Below, one piece after another: positions 8,646 through 12,635 of a stretch of 12,635 bases of DNA. How positions within the stretch are numbered: the first letter of the stretch is position 1; every line of letters starts with the position of its first letter. The stretch comes from Actinomycetota bacterium (GTDB taxonomy: Bacteria > Actinomycetota > Humimicrobiia > Humimicrobiales > Humimicrobiaceae). The stretch lies in NCBI GenBank assembly GCA_028718045.1, contig JAQUMQ010000018.1:1-12635 (forward strand). The letters are read 5' to 3'. The notes under the pieces are model-generated. The model was not told the DNA's origin and did not search any database. It saw only the letters and a program-made list of their open reading frames with translations. The position numbers and the translations under genes were made by a program.

Positions 8646-8834
8646 CTATTTTTTATTTTGGTTACTCGTCTTCTCCAAAAACACATCAACGTCAGATTGT
8701 TTAATCCGCCAGACTCCTATCTTTGACGCCTTGAGTTTGCCTGATTCAATATAACGAATTACGGTCCGAGTGCTAACTCTTAAAACCTCGGCCACTTCTT
8801 CAATAGTTAAAAGCTTGTCGGTTTTCTTATTCAT
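8646..8834 (-). CDS. HTH_17 / excisionase-family DNA-binding protein
   Basis: Nearly all 62 residues form a single MerR/excisionase-type helix-turn-helix. LLTIEEVAEVLRVSTRTVIR (8-27) is the HTH and recognition helix, YIESGKLKASKIGVWRI is the wing, and KQSDVDVFLEK is the closing helix. It is the first gene of the minus-strand operon. Its promoter is overlapped by regularly spaced TGACA half-sites, so autoregulation and control of the restriction genes (a C-protein-like role) is likely. The alternative is a recombination directionality factor (Xis) for the serine recombinase, since proteins of this fold do both jobs. The gene has the AT-rich composition of the defence cargo. Family confidence is high; the exact role is inferred. 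Confidence 0.8.
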   Translation of the reverse strand: MNKKTDKLLTIEEVAEVLRVSTRTVIRYIESGKLKASKIGVWRIKQSDVDVFLEKTSNQNKK

Positions 8835-8840
8835 AAAATT

Positions 8841-8854
8841 GAGAATTAATCCTC
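8841..8854. promoter_or_regulatory. Imperfect palindrome near the operon start site
   Basis: GAGAATTAATCCTC is a near-perfect inverted repeat (GAG-ATTAAT-CTC with one mismatched pair). It covers the expected transcription start of the minus-strand operon (about 8857) and its 5' leader. It could be a second operator for the HTH_17 protein. Short AT-rich palindromes also arise by chance. Confidence 0.3.
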
Positions 8855-8863
8855 ACTATGTTT

Positions 8864-8892
8864 ATTTTACCATCGCTGTCATAAATTGACAA
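8864..8892 (-). promoter_or_regulatory. Sigma-70-type promoter of the seven-gene operon
   Basis: On the minus strand TTGTCA (8892-8887) and TAAAAT (8869-8864) are separated by exactly 17 bp. Each differs from consensus at one base. The predicted start is near 8857, about 23 nt before the regulator's ATG. No other comparable promoter was found inside the operon. Confidence 0.6.
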
Positions 8893-8901
8893 ATAATGAC
8901 A
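8877..8901. promoter_or_regulatory. Operator: three TGACA half-sites on one helical face
   Basis: TGTCA (8877-8881) faces TGACA (8887-8891) as an inverted repeat, and a further TGACA lies at 8897-8901. All three start exactly 10 bp apart. The middle copy forms part of the operon's -35 box, so a bound protein would block that promoter. The HTH_17 protein encoded next door is the obvious candidate. Confidence 0.5.
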
Positions 8902-8915
8902 AGCGAAATAATCTC

Positions 8916-8945
8916 ATACATCAACTATATCAGTTTATATCAGCT
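8916..8945. repeat. Three 10-bp direct repeats (iteron-like)
   Basis: Three consecutive 10-mers read ATACATCAAC, TATATCAGTT and TATATCAGCT. The last two share TATATCAG exactly and the first is degenerate. Head-to-tail spacing of one helical turn, beside a DnaA box and ahead of a winged-helix replication-type gene, resembles iterons. The alternative is activator sites for the rightward promoter. Confidence 0.4.
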
Positions 8946-8951
8946 TTCCAG

Positions 8952-8960
8952 TTATCCACA
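8952..8960 (+). promoter_or_regulatory. Perfect DnaA box
   Basis: TTATCCACA is the high-affinity DnaA-binding consensus. It lies between the direct repeats and the -35 of the rightward promoter, which starts 2 bp further on. It may mark a replication origin of the element or make the rightward promoter responsive to host DnaA. No second perfect box was seen nearby. Confidence 0.5.
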
Positions 8961-8961
8961 A

Positions 8962-8990
8962 TTGTTGCTTTTTTAAAACTTTGCTATACT
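8962..8990 (+). promoter_or_regulatory. Sigma-70-type promoter facing the element genes
   Basis: TTGTTG (8962-8967) and TATACT (8985-8990) are separated by 17 bp. Transcription would start near 8997, about 250 nt before the first rightward gene, leaving a long leader with strong secondary structure. Confidence 0.6.
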
Positions 8991-8996
8991 AAAAAT

Positions 8997-9106
8997 AACA
9001 AGTTAATACTTTCTACCTTACGAGGTAGACCTGAACGGTATTCCTTGCCCAAGAGCTCGTAATTGATTATCACAATAGTCGTGGTAACCAGTTACGAGCT
9101 CTTTTT
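8997..9106 (+). ncRNA. Structured leader or small RNA ending in an intrinsic terminator
   Basis: Starting at the predicted promoter start, the RNA would fold into two elements. The first is a 7-bp hairpin, TCTACCT (9012-9018) with AGGTAGA (9023-9029), capped by TACG, a UNCG-type tetraloop. The second is a long hairpin, AAGAGCTCGTAA (9051-9062) with TTACGAGCTCTT (9092-9103). Its interior continues as TTATCAC (9067-9073) with GTGGTAA (9081-9087) around a 7-nt loop, about 20 bp in all. Five Ts at 9102-9106 complete an intrinsic terminator. The result is either a free RNA of about 110 nt or an attenuator in front of the rightward genes. I do not recognise it as a known riboswitch or RNA family. 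Confidence 0.5.
9051..9106 (+). terminator. Strong intrinsic terminator inside the leader
   Basis: A 12-bp perfect outer stem with a GAGCTC core and an inner 7-bp stem runs directly into TTTTT. It lies about 140 nt before the first gene of the rightward unit, so most transcripts from the 8962-8990 promoter should stop here unless antitermination or an alternative fold intervenes. Confidence 0.6.
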
Positions 9107-9137
9107 CGTCAGAGCCAGGAAACCAAACAATTCAATA

Positions 9138-9169
9138 TTAATTACTCTTTGTGAGGTCTGAGTAATTAA
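9138..9169. repeat. 10-bp inverted repeat in the leader
   Basis: TTAATTACTC (9138-9147) and GAGTAATTAA (9160-9169) are perfect complements around a 12-nt spacer. No T-run follows on either strand, so it is not a terminator. It could be an operator or an RNA hairpin between the terminator and the first gene. Confidence 0.45.
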
Positions 9170-9200
9170 GGGAAATGGGCATTTTCTTTAATTATCTTTG

Positions 9201-9228
9201 GCCTCTTTTTTGTTAAAAATTAAGAGGC
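9201..9228 (+). promoter_or_regulatory. Hairpin covering the ribosome binding site
   Basis: GCCTCTT (9201-9207) can pair with AAGAGGC (9222-9228), which contains AAGAGG, the only good SD-like sequence of the rightward unit. Folding would hide it from the ribosome. The SD is 8 nt before the ATG at 9236 but 16 nt before the ATG at 9244 that opens the recognisable protein. Confidence 0.4.
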
Positions 9229-9243
9229 AATGAAAATGAAAAT

Positions 9244-9450
9244 ATGTTGCCTAAAAAAGCAATTGATCAATTTAAAGAGTTATACAAAAAGCGATATAAC
9301 ATTGAGCTGGACGATAAAGAAGCTGAATTCAGAGCTAATAACATAATCAATTTGTATAAAGCGGTTTATCTCGGTCCGATCTCTGAAAACAATCAAGTAG
9401 AACTCAAAAATCAATATGGATATGGAAAATCAAAACTTTCAAACAAGTGA
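9244..9450 (+). CDS. Small helical protein, CPR mobile-element type, unknown function
   Basis: The protein has 68 residues. The N-terminal half (AIDQFKELYKKRYNIELDDK, then a helix AEFRANNIINLYKAVY) is an amphipathic helical pair of a kind often seen in small proteins beside serine recombinases in Patescibacteria. No catalytic motif is visible. The start is the only in-frame ATG, because a TAA lies upstream at 9214-9216. It sits unusually far (16 nt) from the upstream SD. The last 35 nt overlap the next gene in another frame, implying coupled translation. Function is unknown; a DNA-binding or regulatory accessory of the element is possible. Confidence 0.65.
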   Translation: MLPKKAIDQFKELYKKRYNIELDDKEAEFRANNIINLYKAVYLGPISENNQVELKNQYGYGKSKLSNK

Positions 9451-9664
9451 TTTTTATTCTGCTGTGTTTTTACTGGCCAGCGGACATAAATTGATAAAGA
9501 TAGATAAAACTGATCCTCGGCGATTTTACTTTGTTTTTCAAGATCAAGAAAGCAGAGCTAAACTACTTGAGGATTTTTTTAATGGGAGTGCTCAAGTAGA
9601 ACCTCGTCAGTTTATCTCATCCATTAAAGAGCTAAAAACTCTGATGTATAACGACGCTTTATAA
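9416..9664 (+). CDS. DUF5659-like small protein
   Basis: The protein has 82 residues. The pattern TSDFYSAVFLLASGHKL (11-27), DPRRFYFVFQ, then a segment around FFNGSAQVEPRQF and SIKELKTLMY matches the DUF5659 family as I know it: an alternating beta-hairpin and helix domain found mostly in CPR and related elements. The start overlaps the previous gene by 35 nt. ATG at 9422 (MENQNF) is an equally plausible start. The domain has no assigned function, though its steady presence next to recombinases suggests a role in element maintenance or regulation. No nuclease or membrane features are visible. Confidence 0.65.
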   Translation: MDMENQNFQTSDFYSAVFLLASGHKLIKIDKTDPRRFYFVFQDQESRAKLLEDFFNGSAQVEPRQFISSIKELKTLMYNDAL

Positions 9665-9679
9665 GCCCGGGCCAATAAG

Positions 9680-10402
9680 ATGAATATGCAAAATGAAAAA
9701 CCACAATTTAATAGCGAGAATAAAAAATATTTTACCATTGTGCCGAATTACGTAATTGAACACTCCTCCGCTTATGAGCTGGCTGTTTATACCTATTTAA
9801 AGCGAGTAGCTGGCGAGGACGGCACTTGTTGGGAGTCGGCTGGCAACATTGGCAGAAAGCTAAACGCTGATCCAAAAACTATAAGAAAATATTTAAAAGT
9901 TTTACTTAAAAAGAATTTAATTGAAAAAGTGGGAATTAAAGGAAAAACCAAACCAACCGCCGAATACAAGATAGTAAAAATATGGGAGTTAAACTCCAAA
10001 CATTACCAAGAAAAAGATAAGGGAAATTACACTCTTTCTCAAAGAAAAGGGAATGAGTCTCCTAACATAAGGGAAAATACACTTTTAGATAAGGTGCCAT
10101 TTGGCAACAAAGAAGATAACGATAAGAAAATGAATTATAAAGAACGATCGAATTTAAGTATAAAAAATTTCAAACCAAACAATAATCACGAATATTTGTG
10201 TCATGAAATGGCTAAAAAATTAGAGGAAACAAATATGAGCTTTATTTTATCCGCTCTTAAAAAATATGGATTTGAGGCGGTGCAAAGAGCCTGCGATGAT
10301 ACTATGGAAATGTCAAAGATTAAAAAACGTCAAAACGAGGAAATTATAAACAAAGGGGCGTATTTTAATGAAATATTAAAGAGGTCAAAACCAACAAACT
10401 AA
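9680..10402 (+). CDS. Winged-helix protein, probable replication initiator or replisome organiser
   Basis: Residues 18-85 (FTIVPNYVIEHSSAYELAVY, then WESAGNIGRKLNADPKTIRK and LLKKNLIEKVG) are a clear HTH_36-type winged helix. The opening motif, 'stays at natural state, makes proteins', is common in plasmid and phage replication initiators. A polar, low-complexity linker (about 95-165) leads to a C-terminal helical domain (SFILSALKKYGFEAVQRACD, then INKGAYFNEILKR) of the sort seen in DnaD-like or Rep-type proteins. The 240-aa length fits. If it is a Rep protein, the repeats and DnaA box at 8916-8960 would be its likely site. The ATG at 9686 is an alternative start. A transcription factor remains possible. 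Confidence 0.6.
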   Translation: MNMQNEKPQFNSENKKYFTIVPNYVIEHSSAYELAVYTYLKRVAGEDGTCWESAGNIGRKLNADPKTIRKYLKVLLKKNLIEKVGIKGKTKPTAEYKIVKIWELNSKHYQEKDKGNYTLSQRKGNESPNIRENTLLDKVPFGNKEDNDKKMNYKERSNLSIKNFKPNNNHEYLCHEMAKKLEETNMSFILSALKKYGFEAVQRACDDTMEMSKIKKRQNEEIINKGAYFNEILKRSKPTN

Positions 10403-10426
10403 CCCATACTTTTATATAACCAAAAT

Positions 10427-10846
10427 ATGAGCTTAGACATTAATTCTTTAAAATGCCGAGAGGCCATAAGAATGAAATATGAGGGCGAAAAATACAAAGA
10501 TATTTCTCAAAAACTGGGAGTGGCCGTGGCCACGCTCAAAGGCTGGTTTATGCAGGGCGGTCCGCTGTTTGACGCTTATCAGGAATACAGCCAAGAGATG
10601 AGCGACTTTATTCAAAGCGATGCCGCCAAGAAAATCAGCCAAAACGTGGATGTGGCCGCCGAAATGATCGTGGCTTTAATGGGAAGCGACAAAGACGAAG
10701 TAAAGCTCAAAGCGGCGGTTAATATTTTGGATCGCTGTTTGGGCAAGCCAATGCAAAAAGTGGAAGCGACCAATAATGTTAATTTTTACGGTAGCGACTT
10801 AAACTATGAACGAATTTTGAAAAAAGCCAGAGAAAAAGACCGATAA
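10427..10846 (+). CDS. HTH protein resembling phage terminase small subunit
   Basis: The protein has 139 residues. An N-terminal helix-turn-helix (about 10-40: REAIRMKYEGEKYKDISQKL followed by AVATLKGWF) is followed by a helical oligomerisation-like region. A segment, VKLKAAVNILDRCLGKPMQK (about 92-111), then matches the conserved 'KAA..ILDR..GKP' block of small terminase-like proteins. No large terminase, portal or capsid gene lies in the window, so packaging is unlikely here. The protein may serve the recombinase as an accessory DNA-binding factor. It is clearly less AT-rich than the defence operon and similar in composition to the recombinase gene. Confidence 0.55.
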   Translation: MSLDINSLKCREAIRMKYEGEKYKDISQKLGVAVATLKGWFMQGGPLFDAYQEYSQEMSDFIQSDAAKKISQNVDVAAEMIVALMGSDKDEVKLKAAVNILDRCLGKPMQKVEATNNVNFYGSDLNYERILKKAREKDR

Positions 10847-10936
10847 ATAGCTGTGGGCAAGTTTAGCTTGGCTTGTTCCGGCTATAAGCCCATAATAGGG
10901 CTTGCAAAGGTCTAAAAAATCAAGATAAAAATTAAT
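10847..10936. other. Gap before the recombinase with an inverted repeat
   Basis: AAGCCC (10886-10891) and GGGCTT (10898-10903) form a 6-bp hairpin around ATAATA. No T-run follows, so it is not a good terminator. Large serine recombinases often have their own attachment site beside the gene, and this dyad is a possible remnant. No convincing promoter or SD for the recombinase was seen. Confidence 0.25.
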
Positions 10937-12565
10937 ATGCAAAATGAAATCAACCTAAAATATTTCATCTACGCCCGAAAGTCCTCCGAGGCCGAGGACA
11001 GACAAGTGGCGTCCATTGATTCGCAGATATCCGTCTTGACCGATCTGGCCAAACGAGAAGGATTTGAAATAATAGACACTCTGTGCGAATCACAATCAGC
11101 CAAAGCCCCGGGACGGCCGATATTCAGCAAAATGCTGGAAAAAGTATATAATGGCCAGGCCCAGGGCATTATTTGTTGGAAGCTGGACAGATTGGCCAGA
11201 AATCCCGTTGACGGAGGCCAGATTAATTGGATGCTTCAACAAGGAGTTATCAGGCACATTCAAACTTATGATAGAAGCTATTTCCCGACCGACAATGTTT
11301 TAATGATGAGCGTTGAATTTGGCATGGCCAACCAGTTTATTCGGGATCTGTCGGTCAATGTTAAAAGAGGTCTAAAACAAAAAGCCGAACAGGGCTGGTA
11401 TCCTTGCCCGGCCCCAGTGGGATATTTAAACACTCCCGACCGGCAGAAAGGATTTAAGATAATTAAAAAAGACCCGAAGCGATTTGATCTGGTCAGAAAA
11501 ATGTTTGATATGGTTTTGAGCGGAAATTACTCGGTTCCGCAAACTCAAACAATAGCCATTACCGAGTGGGGTTTTAGAATGCCAAACGGAACCAAGATGT
11601 CCCGTAGCACTTTTTACGCGGTGGTCACCAATCCTTTTTATTATGGATATTACGAATATCCAAAAAAGTCCGGCATCTGGCACAAAGGCAAACACGAGCC
11701 TATGATCACCAAAGACGAGCACGACCGAATATTATCAATGATCCGGCCAGACAATATCAAACCGATGAAGCACACTTTTGCTTTTACAGGACAGATGAAG
11801 TGCGGCGAATGCGGGGCCACGATCACGGCCGAACACAAAACCAAAACACAGAAAAACGGAACCAAACATTATTACACTTACTATCACTGCACCAAAAGAA
11901 AAGATAAAAACTGCTCACAAAGAGTGATTGAGATTAAAGATTTGGAAAAACAGATTGCCGATATTTTGGGAGGTTTAAGAATACCGCCAGAATTTGATGA
12001 GTGGGCAATGGACTGGCTTAAAACTGAAAATCATAAAGAAGCCGACAGCCGAGATGATATTTTAAAAAACCAACAACAAGAATATCAAGAATGCTTGAAA
12101 AAGATAGACAACCTAATTGATATGCGAGCCGGCAATGAAATCACTGAACAGCAGTTCAAAGATAAAAAATCAAAACTGATTCAGGATAAGATAAAACTGC
12201 AGGAATTGTTAAAAGACACGGACAAGCGAGTGGATGATTGGCTGGATCGTGCCGAGGAGGCCTTAATTTTTGCCAAGAACGCCAAGCTTGCCTTTGAAAA
12301 CGGCAACCTGCAAAGAAAAAGAGAGATATTAAACACCTTAGGTTCGAACCTCTTATTAATTGACCGAAAACTGCGTATTAACTTGGAAAACTGCCTCTTG
12401 CCGATGAAAAAAGTCAGTCTGGGGTCGGGCGACAAAAAAAGCGGGTTCGAACCGCTTGATTTGCCCTGTAATAAACGGAAAAACACCGCTTTAGGCGGTG
12501 CTCGTCCAGTTTGGCTCCGCGGGCAGGATTCGAACCTGCAACCTAGTGCTTACATCTTATCCTAA
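10937..12565 (+). CDS. Large serine recombinase (integrase), 3' end overlapping a tRNA
   Basis: The protein has 542 residues. The resolvase domain (about 8-150) has YARKSSE with S16 as the attacking serine, and LDRLAR (83-88) carries the conserved arginines. A recombinase domain follows (about 155-275). A zinc ribbon comes next, with C289, C292, C318 and C326, then a coiled coil (about 375-450). Recognisable family sequence ends near residue 493 (LPMKK). The last ~50 residues are translated from a hairpin, the antisense of a tRNA terminator and the antisense of the tRNA 3' end (RGQDSNLQP). The original stop was therefore probably lost or supplied by the host at integration. The enzyme would cut and rejoin attachment sites to insert or excise the element. 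Its base composition is closer to an average genome than the AT-rich cargo. Confidence 0.9.
   Translation: MQNEINLKYFIYARKSSEAEDRQVASIDSQISVLTDLAKREGFEIIDTLCESQSAKAPGRPIFSKMLEKVYNGQAQGIICWKLDRLARNPVDGGQINWMLQQGVIRHIQTYDRSYFPTDNVLMMSVEFGMANQFIRDLSVNVKRGLKQKAEQGWYPCPAPVGYLNTPDRQKGFKIIKKDPKRFDLVRKMFDMVLSGNYSVPQTQTIAITEWGFRMPNGTKMSRSTFYAVVTNPFYYGYYEYPKKSGIWHKGKHEPMITKDEHDRILSMIRPDNIKPMKHTFAFTGQMKCGECGATITAEHKTKTQKNGTKHYYTYYHCTKRKDKNCSQRVIEIKDLEKQIADILGGLRIPPEFDEWAMDWLKTENHKEADSRDDILKNQQQEYQECLKKIDNLIDMRAGNEITEQQFKDKKSKLIQDKIKLQELLKDTDKRVDDWLDRAEEALIFAKNAKLAFENGNLQRKREILNTLGSNLLLIDRKLRINLENCLLPMKKVSLGSGDKKSGFEPLDLPCNKRKNTALGGARPVWLRGQDSNLQPSAYILS
12340..12351. repeat. Perfect 12-bp palindrome resembling a T-loop
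   Basis: AGGTTCGAACCT lies within the recombinase C-terminal coding region. It matches the tRNA T-arm segment AGGATTCGAACCT at 12525-12537 except for one inserted A. It may be chance, or a recombination-site half. Confidence 0.25.
12440..12456 (-). other. tRNA T-arm-like hairpin downstream of the tRNA
   Basis: On the minus strand AGCGG-TTCGAAC-CCGCT is a perfect 5-bp stem with a 7-nt T-loop sequence. No acceptor stem or CCA follows (a T-run does), so it is not a complete tRNA. It could be a remnant tRNA 3' end left by recombination, or a hairpin followed by seven Ts (12439-12433 on the minus strand) acting as a second terminator. Confidence 0.4.
12479..12500 (-). terminator. Intrinsic terminator downstream of the tRNA
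   Basis: On the minus strand CACCGC (12500-12495) pairs with GCGGTG (12489-12484) around a 5-nt loop and is followed by TTTTT (12483-12479). It lies 12 nt past the tRNA CCA end, so it terminates the tRNA transcript. It lies wholly inside the annotated tail of the recombinase gene on the other strand. Confidence 0.7.
12512..12552 (-). tRNA. 3' exon of an intron-split tRNA, most likely tRNA-Asn(GUU)
   Basis: Read on the minus strand, the exon starts with U36-A37-A38, the 3' anticodon stem GCACT and a 5-nt variable loop AGGTT. The T-arm GCAGG-TTCGAAT-CCTGC, acceptor strand CCGCGGA, discriminator G and an encoded CCA follow. Discriminator G, a 5' partner of TCCGCGG and U36 followed by AA all fit bacterial tRNA-Asn(GUU). 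The short variable loop excludes Leu, Ser and Tyr. The 5' exon lies outside the window, beyond the intron, so the anticodon itself is not seen and identity is inferred. Confidence 0.7.
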
Positions 12566-12635
12566 TGTTTCCAAAAGGGATGGACTATCTCATCACCCAC
12601 GAAGGGTGCGAGGCGCTATAAGTCTCTGAACCTTC
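12553..12635 (-). other. 3' part of a group I intron in the tRNA anticodon loop
   Basis: On the minus strand the sequence has CAGAGACT (12628-12621) and AGATAGTC (12590-12583), which pair as the conserved P7 of group I introns. Between them is a P8 hairpin, CACCC-ttcgt-GGGTG (12608-12594). A P9-like segment follows, and the last base is the expected terminal G (12553). The intron would split the anticodon loop between positions 35 and 36. Such self-splicing introns are known in tRNA genes of CPR bacteria and cyanobacteria. P1-P6 and any encoded endonuclease lie outside the window. Confidence 0.75.

Noticed and set aside
8916..8945. CRISPR array
   Set aside because: The repeats are only 10 bp, contiguous and without spacers, and no Cas gene is in the window.
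10427..10846. Prophage interpretation based on the terminase-like protein
   Set aside because: No portal, capsid, large terminase or tail gene is present. The rest of the rightward unit fits an integrative element or plasmid-like element better.
9683..10949. Identical 16-nt start region (AATATGCAAAATGAAA) at 9683-9698 and 10934-10949
   Set aside because: It covers the start codons of two unrelated genes and is A-rich. With no further similarity on either side, it is probably chance.
12181..12486. Minus-strand open frame of 101 codons inside the recombinase gene
   Set aside because: It is antisense to the coiled coil and tail of the recombinase and contains no known motif.

Overview
The window looks like part of an integrated mobile element in a Patescibacteria (CPR) type genome, probably a Parcubacteria-like lineage. 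This assignment is inferred from three things: small genes of kinds familiar from CPR elements (a DUF5659-like protein, a 68-aa alpha-helical protein and a winged-helix protein next to a large serine recombinase), sparse Shine-Dalgarno sequences, and a tRNA gene interrupted by a group I intron. The first methyltransferase gene ends in TGA and all genes read cleanly with TGA as stop, which argues against the recoded CPR lineages that read TGA as glycine.

Layout. Positions 1-316 hold a possible 3' end of a plus-strand gene, a hairpin terminator and otherwise unassigned sequence. Positions 317-8834 are a very AT-rich, tightly packed minus-strand operon of seven genes, in transcription order: a 62-aa HTH_17/excisionase-type regulator; two SPPY-type DNA methyltransferases; a 574-aa PD-(D/E)xK, AlwI-like restriction endonuclease; a DUF6119 (TIGR04141)-family protein; a protein with an RNxxxxH HEPN motif; and an ApeA-like HEPN protein. 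Gaps between these genes are 1-27 nt. Positions 8835-9243 form a regulatory region between divergent promoters. It has a good promoter facing each way, TGACA half-sites spaced 10 bp apart over the operon's -35, three 10-bp direct repeats, a perfect DnaA box and a structured leader RNA with an intrinsic terminator. Positions 9244-12565 are plus-strand element genes: two small proteins, a winged-helix replication-type protein, a terminase-small-subunit-like HTH protein and a large serine recombinase. The right edge, on the minus strand, holds the 3' exon of a tRNA, most likely tRNA-Asn(GUU), its terminator, and the 3' end of a group I intron that runs off the window.

How the parts may work together. 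The recombinase and its small partners would move the element, and the tRNA end is probably its integration site. The minus-strand operon is cargo that reads as a composite defence module. A restriction-modification core with two methyltransferases suggests an asymmetric target. It is fused transcriptionally to a DUF6119 protein and two putative HEPN ribonucleases, which could add a second, growth-arresting layer. That combination is the main candidate for an undescribed system. All functional statements come from reading motifs by eye; no database search was run.
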